A DNA stretch of 64,000 nt from Aldehydirespirator sp028819505 (GCA_965207755.1 OZ242297.1:1302001-1366000), one strand, 5' to 3'; shown: positions 41,097 to 50,160, counted from the stretch's first letter. Numbers and translations are program-made. The notes: generated by a model from the letters alone, not told the origin.

Positions 41097-42487
41097 GCAT
41101 TGTGGACCTCTCGGTTCCCACCTCCATCCACGTGATCGGCGCCGGGGGCGCCGGCATGGGCGCCATCGCGTCGGTTCTGCGGTCCATGGGCCACCGTGTG
41201 ACGGGATCGGACCTGCGCGACGGTCCGGTGGTGGCCCGTCTCCGCGCCGAGGGCGTGCCGGTCGCCGTAGGCCACGACCCGGCCAACCTCGGCGACGCGG
41301 CGGTGGTAGCCGTCTCGTCTGCCATCCGCGACAGCAACCCGGAGGTCCGCGCCGCGCTGGAGCGCGGCGTGCCGGTGGTTGGGCGCCGCGAGATCCTGCC
41401 CGCCATCGCCTCCAGCCGCCGGACCGTCGCCGTGGCGGGCACGCACGGCAAGACCACCACCAGTTCGATGCTGGCCCTGGCGCTGGTGGAGGCCGGTCTC
41501 GGCCCGTCGTTCATCATCGGCGGCGACGTCAACGAGATCGGCACCGGCGCGATGTGGGACTCCGGCGAGTGGTTCGTGGTCGAGGCCGACGAGAGCGACC
41601 ACACCTTCCTCTCCCTCGACCCCGAAGTGGCCGTGGTGACCAGCGTCGAGTCCGACCACCTCGAGACCTACCAGAACTCGCCGGCCGCACTGGCCGCGGC
41701 CTTCGAGCAGTTCCTGTCCTCGTCCCGCCACCGGATCGTGTGCGCCGACGACGCGGGCGCGGCCCGGCTCGGCGCCGCCGTCGGCGCGACGACCTACGGC
41801 ACTCGCCCCGGCGCCGACTTCCGCATGGTGGACGTCTCGCTGAAGATGCCCTCCTGCGAATTCGAGCTCTGGTCCGCAGAGACGAGGCTGGGACTCGTGA
41901 CGCTGCCGATCCCGGGCCTGCACAACGCCCTCAATGCGACCGCGGCGATCGTGGCCGCCCTGGCGGCCGGCTCATCCTTCGCCGACGCGGCCCGAGCTCT
42001 GGCCCGTTTCGGCGGGGTGGCTCGGCGCTTCGAGTTCCGCGGCGACGCCGCCGGCGTGACATTCGTGGACGACTACGCCCATCTTCCCAGCGAGGTCGCG
42101 GCCGCGCTCGCCGCGGCCCGGACCGGCGACTGGCGCAGGGTGGTGTGCGTGTTCCAGCCCCACCGGTACAGCCGCGTCGCATCGGTCGGCCCGGACTTCG
42201 CGGACTCCTTCGTCGGGGCCGACCATCTCGTGCTCACCGGGATCTACCCGTCGGGCGAGGCGCCCCGGCCCGGCGTGACCTCCAAGACCGTCCTGGACGC
42301 AGTGCTCGACGCCCATCCGTGGTCGTCGGTGACCTGGCTTCCGAGGCTCGACGAGGTCGCCGACTGGCTGGAGGCTCGGCTGCGCCCCGGCGACCTTTGC
42401 CTGACGCTCGGCGCCGGCGACCTGACCTCGACACCCGATGTGGTGATCGAGCGCCTGGAGGCTCGGGCGGCGGGGGTCGGAGGATGA
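41093..42487 (+). CDS. murC: UDP-MurNAc--L-alanine ligase
   Basis: First amino acid addition to UDP-MurNAc. IHVIGAGGAGMGAIASVLRS (residues 12-31), ATP loop VAVAGTHGKTTTSSMLALAL (about 117-136), VVEADESDHTFLSLDP, VTSVESDHLETYQNSPAAL, FEFRGDAAGVTFVDDYAHLP and VFQPHRYSR give the full MurC signature. Length 464 is normal. Overlaps murG by 4 nt (ATG 41093) and murB by 4 nt. Confidence 0.97.
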   Translation: MSIVDLSVPTSIHVIGAGGAGMGAIASVLRSMGHRVTGSDLRDGPVVARLRAEGVPVAVGHDPANLGDAAVVAVSSAIRDSNPEVRAALERGVPVVGRREILPAIASSRRTVAVAGTHGKTTTSSMLALALVEAGLGPSFIIGGDVNEIGTGAMWDSGEWFVVEADESDHTFLSLDPEVAVVTSVESDHLETYQNSPAALAAAFEQFLSSSRHRIVCADDAGAARLGAAVGATTYGTRPGADFRMVDVSLKMPSCEFELWSAETRLGLVTLPIPGLHNALNATAAIVAALAAGSSFADAARALARFGGVARRFEFRGDAAGVTFVDDYAHLPSEVAAALAAARTGDWRRVVCVFQPHRYSRVASVGPDFADSFVGADHLVLTGIYPSGEAPRPGVTSKTVLDAVLDAHPWSSVTWLPRLDEVADWLEARLRPGDLCLTLGAGDLTSTPDVVIERLEARAAGVGG

Positions 42488-43443
42488 GCGCACCGGAGCG
42501 GCGCGCGCTCGGCGGCCTAGAGCGGCGGCTGGCCTCCTCGGCCCTGGGGCGGTCGCTGCAGAGGGACTACGGCCTGGCCCCCCACACCACCTACCGGGTC
42601 GGCGGGCCGGCCCGCCTCTTCGTCACGGTGCACGATGTCGCCGAACTGGAGGCACTGGCCGCCATCGTCTCGGACCTCGCGGGCGCCGCCCCGCCCGTCC
42701 CGGTGCTGGTGGTGGGGCGGGGGTCCAACCTGCTGGTGTCCGACCGCGGCTTCGACGGTCTGGCCGTCGCCCTCGGCGCGCGGCTGACACGGTTCGAGAT
42801 CGACGGCCCGGTGGTCGGCGCTTGCGGCGGCGCGCTGCTCCCGGTCGTCGCCCGCGCCTCGGTCGAGGCCGGGCTGACCGGCTTCGAGTGGGCGGTGGGG
42901 GTGCCCGGCACCGTCGGTGGAGCGGTGAGGATGAACGCGGGCGGGCACGGCTCGGACATGTCCGAGCCGCTCGTCGACGCGGTCGTCGTCGACCTTCACC
43001 GCGGCGCCACGACCGTCCGCGCCGCGGCCGACCTGCGTCTCGGATACCGCAGCAGCATCGTCGCCGCCCACCAGGTCGTCGCTTCAGTAAGGCTGAGGTT
43101 GAGGTTCGGGGACAGCGGGGACTCGAGAGCCGCGCTGACCGAGATCGTGCATTGGCGCCGGACCAACCAGCCGGGAGGGCGCAACGCCGGGTCGGTCTTC
43201 GCCAATCCCGAGCACGCGGCCGCCGGCGAGCTCATCGAGTCCGCCGGCGCGAAGGGCCTGCGGATCGGCACGGCCGAGGTGTCGGCGAAGCACGCCAACT
43301 TCATCCAGTCCGACGAGGGGGGGCGTGCCTCCGACATCGTCGAGGTCATGCGCGAGGTGCGCCGCCGCGTCAGGGACGCTCACGGCGTCGAGCTGCGGGC
43401 CGAGACCCGCCTCGTGGGCTTCGAGCCCTGGGAACTGCCGTGA
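42484..43443 (+). CDS. murB: UDP-N-acetylenolpyruvoylglucosamine reductase
   Basis: FAD enzyme that reduces UDP-GlcNAc-enolpyruvate to UDP-MurNAc. HTTYRVGGPARLFVTV (about residues 36-51), VVGRGSNLLVSDRGFDGLAV (flavin binding, about 78-97), EWAVGVPGTVGGAVRMNAGG, LGYRSSIVAA, FANPEHAAAGELIESAGAKG and VSAKHANFI match type I MurB; the Ser of GRNAGSVFANP is the proton donor region. Length 319. ATG 42484 overlaps murC by 4 nt. Confidence 0.96.
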   Translation: MSAPERRALGGLERRLASSALGRSLQRDYGLAPHTTYRVGGPARLFVTVHDVAELEALAAIVSDLAGAAPPVPVLVVGRGSNLLVSDRGFDGLAVALGARLTRFEIDGPVVGACGGALLPVVARASVEAGLTGFEWAVGVPGTVGGAVRMNAGGHGSDMSEPLVDAVVVDLHRGATTVRAAADLRLGYRSSIVAAHQVVASVRLRLRFGDSGDSRAALTEIVHWRRTNQPGGRNAGSVFANPEHAAAGELIESAGAKGLRIGTAEVSAKHANFIQSDEGGRASDIVEVMREVRRRVRDAHGVELRAETRLVGFEPWELP

Positions 43444-44282
43444 GCGCCGTGACCGTCGACCCGCGGATGAAGGCCCGCCGCGTCGCCGTCCTGCGCGCCG
43501 AGGGACGCCGCCGCCTGCGGATCCTCCTAGTGGCGCTGGGCGTCGTCGTCGCCGCCGCGGCCGCCTGGGGCGCCAGCCTCACGCCGCTGCTGGACGTGGA
43601 CCGGCTGGCGGTCTCCGGCATCGATCCGCCCAGGCGGGCCGAGATCCTCGAGAGCTCGCAGCTGTCGGCCGGGATGCCCATGGTGTTCCTCGACGTCGAC
43701 GGCGCGCAGAGGTCCATCGCCGCGCTGCCCTGGGTCAGGTCGGCCCGGGTGTGGAGGGACTGGCCGGCCACGGTGCGCATCGCGGTGGATCCCCGCGTGC
43801 CGGCCGCGGCGGTCCCTGCCGGGGGAGGCCGCACGGCCCTGATCGACGCCCACGGATACGCGATCGGCTGGGGGCCGGCGCCGGCCGGGCTGGACGCGCC
43901 GGCCGGGCTGGACGCGCAGGCCGGCCGGTCCGATCCGGCCGCCGCTCGGGCGGCCGCGCTGCCCAACGTGTCGGTGCCGTTCTCCGGGCGACTCGGCGAC
44001 ATCCACACGGCCGCCGACGGGCCGCTCGCCGTAGTGGCCGCCATGACCGACGATCTGCGCGCCTGGGTGCGGGCCGTCACTCTCGACGAGGGCCGGGACC
44101 GGATAGGCCTGGACCTGATCGGCGGCGCCGCCGCGGTGCTGGGCCATCCCGTCCTGATCGACGACAAGATCAGTGCGCTGCGAGCCGTGCTCGCGACAGC
44201 TGACCTGGAGTGCATCGCCACCATCGACGTGACCATGCCCGACCTCGCCACCGTGACCCGCCACCATCCCTGCGGGCCCTGA
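43440..44282 (+). CDS. ftsQ: Division protein FtsQ (POTRA domain)
   Basis: Bitopic septum protein. Basic N-terminus, one membrane helix (ILLVALGVVVAAAAAWGASL, about residues 28-47), then the POTRA domain: LLDVDRLAVSGIDPPRRAEI, AGMPMVFLDVDGAQRSIAAL, PWVRSARVWRDWPATVRIAV. The FtsQ domain is shorter than usual and holds an 18-bp repeat (PAGLDAPAGLDA) in a loop. Length 280. GTG 43440 overlaps murB by 4 nt. An 87-bp gap follows, so this ends the tightly overlapped block. Confidence 0.92.
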   Translation: MSAVTVDPRMKARRVAVLRAEGRRRLRILLVALGVVVAAAAAWGASLTPLLDVDRLAVSGIDPPRRAEILESSQLSAGMPMVFLDVDGAQRSIAALPWVRSARVWRDWPATVRIAVDPRVPAAAVPAGGGRTALIDAHGYAIGWGPAPAGLDAPAGLDAQAGRSDPAAARAAALPNVSVPFSGRLGDIHTAADGPLAVVAAMTDDLRAWVRAVTLDEGRDRIGLDLIGGAAAVLGHPVLIDDKISALRAVLATADLECIATIDVTMPDLATVTRHHPCGP

Positions 44283-44369
44283 CGGGGCATCCACAGCCCG
44301 GACCCGCCGTCATCGCAGTCGCCGGCCCTAAGATGAAGTGAAGGTTCAATACAGGAGGCTGACGCAGCG

Positions 44370-45494
44370 ATGGCCGATCCTCACAACTACCTCGCCGTCA
44401 TCAGGGTGATAGGAGTCGGCGGCGGCGGAGTCAATGCCGTCAACCGCATGATCGACGCCGGCCTCCGGGGCGTCGAGTTCATCGCGGCCAACACCGACGC
44501 GCAGGCCCTCGCCATGAGCGACGCCGACATCAGGATCGACCTCGGCAAGAACCTGACGAGAGGTCTGGGTGCGGGCAGCAATCCCGAAGTGGGCAAGCAG
44601 GCCGCCGAAGAGCACATCGACGAGATCCGCGAGGCCCTCAACGGATCGGACATGGTGTTCATCACCGTGGGCAAGGGGGGCGGCACCGGCACCGGCGCGG
44701 CGCCGGTGGTGGCCGAGGTGGCCAAGAGCTCCGGCGCGCTCACCATCGGAGTGGTCACGCGGCCGTTCAGCTTCGAGGGCGCCCGGCGGTCGGTGCAGGC
44801 CGACGAGGGCATCCAGCGACTCAAGGAGAAGGTCGACACGCTGATCGTCATCCCCAACGACCGACTGATCGCGATCGCCGACGAGAAGACCTCGATGCTC
44901 AACGCCTTCCGCATGGCCGACGAGGTCCTGATGCAGGGTGTGGGAGGGATCACCAACCTCATCACCATCCCCGGGCTCATCAACACGGACTTCGCCGACG
45001 TCCGGACCGTGCTGACCGAGGCCGGCAGCGCGCTGATGGGCATCGGCGCCGCCAGCGGCGAAGGACGGGCAGTCGCCGCGGCACGCGCCGCCATCTCCAG
45101 CCCGCTGCTCGAGTCTTCGATCGACCGGTCGCAGGGAGTGCTCCTCAACATCTCGGGCGCGTCGAGCCTCGGCTTGATGGAAGTGAACGAAGCGGCCGAA
45201 GTGGTGAGATCGGTGGCGCACCAGGACGCCAACATCATCTTCGGAACGGTGATCGACGACGCTTTCGGGGACGAGGTCAGGGTCACCGTGATCGCCGCGG
45301 GCTTCGAGAGCGACCGGCAGGGCTACGGTGGCGGCGCGGCCCAGCGCCGCCCGCGGCGGGAGGACCGTCCGGGAACGAGAGCCGGCTCGGGGGAGGGGAT
45401 GCAGATCGCCGACGTCTTCGCGACCAGCGACTCGCACACCCCGGTCGGCGTCGACCTCAACGACGAGTTCGATGTTCCCGACTTCCTGAGATGA
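44370..45494 (+). CDS. ftsZ: Cell division GTPase FtsZ
   Basis: Tubulin-like GTPase that builds the Z ring. IGVGGGGVNAVNRMIDAGLR (residues 11-30), tubulin signature GKGGGTGTGAAPVVA (about 105-119), NDRLIAIADEKTSM and MQGVGGITNLITIPGLINTD follow. A Gly/Arg linker leads to the conserved C-terminal peptide LNDEFDVPDFLR, the docking site for SepF and other partners. Length 374. Ribosome site GGAGG at 44355-44359. TAAGAT at 44329 could be a -10 box of a separate promoter in the gap after ftsQ, but no good -35 is seen. Confidence 0.98.
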   Translation: MADPHNYLAVIRVIGVGGGGVNAVNRMIDAGLRGVEFIAANTDAQALAMSDADIRIDLGKNLTRGLGAGSNPEVGKQAAEEHIDEIREALNGSDMVFITVGKGGGTGTGAAPVVAEVAKSSGALTIGVVTRPFSFEGARRSVQADEGIQRLKEKVDTLIVIPNDRLIAIADEKTSMLNAFRMADEVLMQGVGGITNLITIPGLINTDFADVRTVLTEAGSALMGIGAASGEGRAVAAARAAISSPLLESSIDRSQGVLLNISGASSLGLMEVNEAAEVVRSVAHQDANIIFGTVIDDAFGDEVRVTVIAAGFESDRQGYGGGAAQRRPRREDRPGTRAGSGEGMQIADVFATSDSHTPVGVDLNDEFDVPDFLR

Positions 45495-45569
45495 GCCCGA
45501 CCACGGAGCCGACCATCAAGCGATAGCGCATGATGGATGAGAGTCCGTGGCGTCGCAGCGGTGTTCACT

Positions 45570-45667
45570 CCGCTCTTGTTCGCTTCGCTCACGGGCCGCT
45601 CGGGCCACGGCCTCGCTCGGCTCTCGCGGAGGTTCTCACAGGTCGCCGCCTATTCGCTCGGCCTCTG
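45570..45667 (-). repeat. Interspersed ~95-bp repeat, copy between ftsZ and pgeF
   Basis: Core 45570-45620 (CGCTCTTGTTCGCTTCGCTC, then ACGGGCCGCTCGGGCCACGG and CCTCGCTCGG) and tag CGCTCGGCCTCTG at 45655-45667. It is on the strand opposite to the flanking genes, unlike the other copies. It makes up most of the 200-bp gap. Confidence 0.88.
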
Positions 45668-45693
45668 GGCGATAGCCGCACAGCGGGCGTGAA

Positions 45694-46404
45694 GTGATCG
45701 AGCGGATGGTCCCGGCCGGTGAGGGCCTGGTCGCCAGGATCCGCTGCTCCCAGAGATCGGACGGCGACTTTCGCTGCGACCTCGACGGAGACTCGAGCCC
45801 GGACCGTCACAGCCTGCTCGAGCGCAGGCGCCAAACCCTCATGGGCGGGCAGTGGACTTGGCTCAGGCAGGTTCACGGCGCCGGGGTCGTGGCCGTGACC
45901 GAGCCGGGCGGCGGTGCGGGTTCCGTGGCCGACGGGGCGGTGACCGGGGTGCCCGCGGCCGTACTCGCTCTGCACACGGCCGACTGCGCGCCCGTGGTGG
46001 TGGTGGGCGGCGGCGCGGCCGGCGTGGCCCACGCAGGCTGGCGTGGCATCGTGGCCGGCGTCCTCGGAGAAGTGGTCCGGGCCGTGCGCGACCTGCCGGC
46101 ACGTCCGGGCCGAACCGGCCTCCGAGCGGTCGTGGGCCCGTCGATCAGGCCCCCGGCGTACGAGTTCGGCCCGGCGGAGTTGGCCGCGGTGGCCGGCGCG
46201 GCCCGCCGCGACGTCGGCAGCGTCACGTCCTGGGGCACGCCCGCCCTCGATCTCGTCGCGGCGGTGCGGGGCGCGCTGGGCACGGCCGGGGTGGACGACG
46301 TGGAGGATCTCGGATACGACACGGCGAACGAATCCTTCTTCTCCCACCGGGTCCGCGGCGATCTCGGCCGGCAGGCGACCACCGTCCGGCTGGAGCCCGC
46401 ATGA
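45694..46404 (+). CDS. pgeF: Peptidoglycan-editing factor PgeF (multicopper oxidase-like, YfiH family)
   Basis: In E. coli the homologue removes wrongly incorporated L-Ser in the peptidoglycan peptide stem. WLRQVHGAGVVAVTEPGG supplies the first His, LHTADCAPVVVVG the Cys and GVAHAGWRGIVAGVL the second His of the zinc-type site. VVGPSIRPPAYEFGPAEL corresponds to the usual GPCIGPCCYEVG, with its cysteines replaced. Length 236 is a little short at the N-terminus. Start GTG 45694. Overlaps yggS by 4 nt. Confidence 0.92.
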   Translation: MIERMVPAGEGLVARIRCSQRSDGDFRCDLDGDSSPDRHSLLERRRQTLMGGQWTWLRQVHGAGVVAVTEPGGGAGSVADGAVTGVPAAVLALHTADCAPVVVVGGGAAGVAHAGWRGIVAGVLGEVVRAVRDLPARPGRTGLRAVVGPSIRPPAYEFGPAELAAVAGAARRDVGSVTSWGTPALDLVAAVRGALGTAGVDDVEDLGYDTANESFFSHRVRGDLGRQATTVRLEPA

Positions 46405-47084
46405 GCGCCCCGCCACCGGTCGCGGCCGCGATCGGTGAGCGCTACGAGGCTCTCATAGAGCGCATCGCCGGCGCGGGCAGCCAGGACGTCACCGTGATCG
46501 CGGTCACGAAGGCGCTCGGCGCCTGGGCGATCGACGCCGCGTCCGCGTGCGGGATCGGCGACGTCGGCGAGAACTACGCGCAGGAGTGCGTGGCCAAGCT
46601 GGCCGGGGCGACGGCCGTCCCCAAGCCCCGGATGCACTTCGTCGGGCGGCTCCAACGCAACAAGGTCAGGATGCTGGCCGGATGCGTCGACGTGTGGCAG
46701 ACGCTCGACCGGCCCGAGCTGGTGCGCGAGGTCGGGCGCCGCGCCCCGGGCGCGGACGCCATGATCCAGGTGAACATCTCCGGAGAGGAGAGCAAGGGGG
46801 GCTGCCCGCTCGCCGGGACCGAGCAGCTGGCCTCGATCGCCGCCGAGGCCGGGCTGAACCTGGTGGGATTGATGGGAATCGGTCCGCTCGGTCCGCCCGA
46901 AGGGGCCCGGAGCGGCTTCAGGGCGCTGCGAAGGATGGTCGACTCCCTGGGCCTCACGCACTGCTCGATGGGCATGACCGCCGATCTCGAGGTCGCGGTG
47001 GCCGAAGGCGCTACCATGGTGCGAATCGGCAGGAGCCTCTTCGGCGAACGTCCCCGCCGCGGCATTCGAGACGTGCCACAATGA
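46401..47084 (+). CDS. PLP homeostasis protein (YggS/PLPBP family)
   Basis: Binds pyridoxal phosphate and buffers it, without enzymatic activity known. VTVIAVTKALGAWAIDAASA carries the PLP Lys (about residue 37), and VGENYAQECVAKL, MHFVGRLQRNKVRMLAGCVD, QVNISGEESKGGCPL, GLMGIGPLG, HCSMGMTADLEVAVAEGATM and VRIGRSLFG complete the alanine-racemase-like barrel. Length 227 is normal. Its position between pgeF and sepF is standard in Actinobacteria. Confidence 0.95.
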   Translation: MSAPPPVAAAIGERYEALIERIAGAGSQDVTVIAVTKALGAWAIDAASACGIGDVGENYAQECVAKLAGATAVPKPRMHFVGRLQRNKVRMLAGCVDVWQTLDRPELVREVGRRAPGADAMIQVNISGEESKGGCPLAGTEQLASIAAEAGLNLVGLMGIGPLGPPEGARSGFRALRRMVDSLGLTHCSMGMTADLEVAVAEGATMVRIGRSLFGERPRRGIRDVPQ

Positions 47085-47145
47085 CACGCACGAACACCGA
47101 ATCGATAACGGGAGCGACGCGCTACAGTCTCCTCAAGGAGCGACG

Positions 47146-47703
47146 ATGTCGATGCTGAAGAAGGCGATGATCTACCTCGGGCTCGGGCCCGACGAGCACT
47201 ACGAGAGCTACGAGGACCCGATTCGCTCGTCCCAGACCTCGGTCGCGGCGCCGGGCCGCTATCCGTCCGGCGCCGAGTCGGTCCCGGGCGCGGGAGTGTC
47301 GGTGGCCTCGGGTCCGGCCCCGGACAGCGCCGTGATGGGCCGGACGGTGCGGCCCATCAACGTGGTGCCGGCCGGCGACGGAGGGCAGATGGACGACCCC
47401 GACGCCGACAGCTCGGTTCGAGTCGTGCACTCGGTGCCCTCCAAGGCGATGAAGCCCCACGCCGTCTCTCCCGACGCGTTCAACGACGCTCAGGAGATCG
47501 GGGACCGGTTCAAGTCGGGCCAGCCCGTGATCGTGAACCTTCAAACGGTCGACCGGGACCTGCGACGGCGCCTGGTGGACTTCTCCAGCGGACTCTGTTA
47601 CGCCATGGGCGGCAAGATGGACCGCGTCGCCGACCAGGTGTACCTGCTGACCCCCGCCGACGTGGAGGTGTCACGGGGTGTCGCCCGTCGCAAGCGCAGC
47701 TAG
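47146..47703 (+). CDS. sepF: Cell division protein SepF
   Basis: Membrane anchor of FtsZ in Actinobacteria. MSMLKKAMIYLGLGPDEHYE is the amphipathic membrane-targeting helix and following turn. A disordered Pro/Gly linker of about 60 residues precedes the SepF core: AVSPDAFNDAQEIGDRFKSG, QPVIVNLQTVDRDLRRRLVD, FSSGLCYAMGGKMDRVADQV, YLLTP. Length 185. AAGGAG lies 6 bp before ATG 47146. TACAGT at 47123 may be a -10 of its own promoter, without a convincing -35. Confidence 0.96.
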   Translation: MSMLKKAMIYLGLGPDEHYESYEDPIRSSQTSVAAPGRYPSGAESVPGAGVSVASGPAPDSAVMGRTVRPINVVPAGDGGQMDDPDADSSVRVVHSVPSKAMKPHAVSPDAFNDAQEIGDRFKSGQPVIVNLQTVDRDLRRRLVDFSSGLCYAMGGKMDRVADQVYLLTPADVEVSRGVARRKRS

Positions 47704-47827
47704 CCGAGCCCCAGGCCCGAGCGCCGGCCCTCACGTCGCGGCGAACGGGAGCGGGGAGCCTGAGGCCGGGTTTGTGGGGCCGGGGCCCGAGCAGGCTGTG
47801 AGCGCGGCGAGCAGGATCGGGGAATAG

Positions 47828-48097
47828 GTGCTCTGGGTTCTCTGCCTGCTTCTGCAGTTCTATGTGCTCGCGATCTTCGGTCGCGTCCTGCTGAGCTGGT
47901 TCCCCTTCAACCCCGACGGCGCCATGGCCACCGTGGCCGGGTTCCTCTACGCGGTGACCGACCCGGTCATGAAGCCGGTTCGGCGCATGCTGCCAGCGGC
48001 GCGGTTCGGGGGCATGGCCCTCGACTTCTCACCGGTGATCGTGATCTTCGGGATCTTCTTTCTCCAGCGGATCCTCAGGGCGTTCGGGATCTGCTAG
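47828..48097 (+). CDS. YggT family membrane protein
   Basis: Small integral membrane protein (89 residues) that follows sepF in most Gram-positive dcw clusters; role unclear, possibly in division or osmotic response. Two membrane helices: LWVLCLLLQFYVLAIFGRVL and PVIVIFGIFFLQRILRAF. Between them DPVMKPVRRMLPAARFGGMA matches the family motif DP-x(4)-RR-x-(L/I)-P-P-G-G. Start GTG 47828. Its stop codon lies in an 11-bp tandem repeat. Confidence 0.92.
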   Translation: MLWVLCLLLQFYVLAIFGRVLLSWFPFNPDGAMATVAGFLYAVTDPVMKPVRRMLPAARFGGMALDFSPVIVIFGIFFLQRILRAFGIC

Positions 48098-48121
48098 CGA
48101 TCTGCTAGCGATCTGCTAGCG
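48087..48121 (+). repeat. 11-bp tandem repeat carrying the yggT stop codon
   Basis: GATCTGCTAGC is present three times in a row; each copy has TAG, so the true stop is followed by two more in other frames. The stretch 48122-48294 up to divIVA shows no further feature. Confidence 0.92.
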
Positions 48122-48294
48122 GCCGGCGGCGAGCATCCGCCCGAGTGGTCCGTAGCGGGTTCATTGATCCGGACCGTCGACGGGTCCGAGCGGGTGAACG
48201 CGTCCGTCGTGCGGATCACGGTTTCTCCGACCTGCCACCAGCCCTGCCACTAGCATCCACCAACTGCGACGGCGCCCGTGGCATCATCGCCCGC

Positions 48295-49707
48295 ATGAAC
48301 GCACTCAGCGACCTCGCCGCCGAGGTCAAGTTCCGGGAGCGGATGCGCGGCTACGACTACGAAGAGGTGGACAGCTACGTCAAGACGGTCAGCCGCGTGG
48401 CCGCTCAGGCCAGAGACCGAATCGCAGAACTCGAGCATCGCCTGGCTCAGTCCGAATCCCAGGACGGCAGCGACGAGGGGGTCGCCGAGATCCGCGAGAC
48501 GCTGCTGCGCACGCTCGTCCTGGCGCAGCGCACCGCCGACTCGGCCGTCTCGGAGGCTCGGTCCGAAGCGCGATCGATAACCGACTCCGCCAAGGAGCGA
48601 GCCGCCAAGACCGTCTCCGAAGCCGAGACGGCGGCCAACGAGCGCCTGCGCTCCGCGGAGGAGCGCGCCGCCCGGATGCTGGCGGAGTCCGAGGAGAGCG
48701 GCCGGCTCATCATCTCCGAGGCCAAGCGGACCGCGGCGACCGAGCTGGCCGCCGAACGCGAGCAGGCCCAAGCCGAGTTGCGGGCGCTCGAGGCCACCAG
48801 GGGCGAGATGGAGTCGGTCGTGGCGGAGATCGAGGCCAGGCTCGACAGCGAGCGGGACACGCTCCGCAGTCTCGCGGTCTCGTTCCAGTCCTTCGTCGAG
48901 AAGTTCGAGCCGGTCACCGGGATCGGCGTGGCCGCGGACGGGCCCGAGGCAGGCCGGAGCGCAGCCGCACCGGACGTCGACAGTGCCGTCATCGAGAGTG
49001 CCGTCATCGAGGCGGCCGGGGACGCAGGCAGCGCCGGCGAGACGGCCTCGTCGCGGCTCGTGCGCTCCGTGGCGGCCATCGAGGCGGCCGGGGACGCAGG
49101 CAGCGCCGGCGGTCACAGCGTCGCCGAGGACCGGCCCGACCCGCCTGCCGCCGCCGGCGACGGTCGAGCCGAGGAGGCCGGCGCCCCTGCTTGCGCCGCG
49201 GCCGATCCCGGGCCGCCCGGAGGGTCCGCCACCGGGTTCGTCCCGGACGGGGAGAGCGCCGCCCGGGAGCCTGGAGACGCCCCGGAGGATGTCCCGGCCC
49301 CGGAGGATGCCGCGGCCCCGCACGCCGCCGGCGCCGGCGCCGGCGCCGGCAGCGTGCCGGCGGTCGAGCGGGACGAAGCGGCGGGACACGGCCTGCCGGA
49401 CGAGCGCGGGGTGCCCGGGAGCGACGGCGCCTCGCCGGATGCGGTCCGCTTGCAGTCCGTCTCCGGCGGAAACGGCGCCGCCCGCCGGGAACGGGACGGC
49501 GCCCGCAGAGGCGACGAGGCCGCTCCGGCCGGACCGGCGACCGTGCCCTTCGGAGTCGACAGCCCGGAACTCTTCGACGTGGACGCCGAGGAGGACGACG
49601 AGTTCATCGAACAACTCCGGCAGGTCGTCAGCAGCGATGCGGCGCTGCCCGGCAGGGACGCCGCCATGGCCGCCTTCTTCGACCACGACGCCGGCTCCAA
49701 GGCCTAG
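48295..49707 (+). CDS. DivIVA/Wag31-like polar growth protein with long acidic tail
   Basis: Coiled-coil scaffold of cell poles and septa. The N-terminal DivIVA domain contains EVKFRERMRGYDYEEVDSYV (residues 10-29), followed by a continuous coiled coil to about residue 200 (heptads such as ERAAKTVSEAETAANERLRS). The second half is a disordered Ala/Pro/Gly/Asp region with an in-frame 72-bp duplication, ending in an acidic patch LFDVDAEEDDEFIEQLRQVV. At 470 residues it is nearly twice the length of mycobacterial Wag31. ATG 48295 is chosen over upstream starts because the DivIVA domain begins there. Confidence 0.88.
   Translation: MNALSDLAAEVKFRERMRGYDYEEVDSYVKTVSRVAAQARDRIAELEHRLAQSESQDGSDEGVAEIRETLLRTLVLAQRTADSAVSEARSEARSITDSAKERAAKTVSEAETAANERLRSAEERAARMLAESEESGRLIISEAKRTAATELAAEREQAQAELRALEATRGEMESVVAEIEARLDSERDTLRSLAVSFQSFVEKFEPVTGIGVAADGPEAGRSAAAPDVDSAVIESAVIEAAGDAGSAGETASSRLVRSVAAIEAAGDAGSAGGHSVAEDRPDPPAAAGDGRAEEAGAPACAAADPGPPGGSATGFVPDGESAAREPGDAPEDVPAPEDAAAPHAAGAGAGAGSVPAVERDEAAGHGLPDERGVPGSDGASPDAVRLQSVSGGNGAARRERDGARRGDEAAPAGPATVPFGVDSPELFDVDAEEDDEFIEQLRQVVSSDAALPGRDAAMAAFFDHDAGSKA
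49009..49112 (+). repeat. 72-bp direct duplication inside divIVA
   Basis: GAGGCGGCCGGGGACGCAGG followed by CAGCGCCGGCG is at 49009 and again at 49081, 72 bp apart and in frame, giving IEAAGDAGSAG twice. A 15-bp repeat (GTGCCGTCATCGAG) precedes it at 48984. Confidence 0.95.
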
Positions 49708-49725
49708 AGGCGCGACCGCAGCGAC

Positions 49726-50160
49726 ATGGCCAAGTCCAAGAGCACGCAATCGGCGGGGTCGGGCGCCAAGAAGGCGGCCAAGCCGCGCTTCAAGCAGACG
49801 TTCCTGGACGAGATGCGCCGCAAGCTGCTCAAGGAGCGGGCCAAGTACCTGCACTCGGCGGAGGAGTACCAGGCTGAAGCAGAGTCGCTGCTGGCGACGC
49901 GCGAGCCCGGCGACGTGCAGTTCGACGAAGAGGGGGGCGAGGGCACCACCGTCGCGGTCGAGCGCGAGCGCGACCTCGCACTGTCGAGCCAAGCCCGCCA
50001 CACCGTGAGCCAGATCGACGCCGCCATGGAGCGCATCGAGAACGGCACATACGGCTACTGCATCACCTCGGGTGCGCCGATTCCGGTCGCCCGGCTCCGG
50101 GCCATCCCCTGGGCCGCCGAGCGCGTCGAGGTCAAGGCGGGCGGCCTAGGTCGCCGCTAG
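49726..50160 (+). CDS. DksA/TraR-like protein with degenerate zinc finger
   Basis: Basic N-terminus, a long coiled-coil helix pair (FKQTFLDEMRRKLLKERAKY and LSSQARHTVSQIDAAMERIE), then the DksA/TraR C-terminal motif. The usual sequence is YG-x-C-x2-CG-x-PIP-x2-RL-x2-P-x3-C-x2-C. Here it is GTYGYCITSGAPIPVARLRA followed by IPWAAERVEVK: only the first of four cysteines is left, so zinc binding is unlikely. Length 144. Lies between divIVA and lspA, the usual place of such genes in Actinobacteria. Role unknown; members bind RNA polymerase. Confidence 0.88.
   Translation: MAKSKSTQSAGSGAKKAAKPRFKQTFLDEMRRKLLKERAKYLHSAEEYQAEAESLLATREPGDVQFDEEGGEGTTVAVERERDLALSSQARHTVSQIDAAMERIENGTYGYCITSGAPIPVARLRAIPWAAERVEVKAGGLGRR

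Noticed and set aside
47704..47827. Possible further copy of the interspersed repeat before yggT
   Set aside because: It shares GC-rich words such as GCCCGAGC but neither the tag nor the core order is present.
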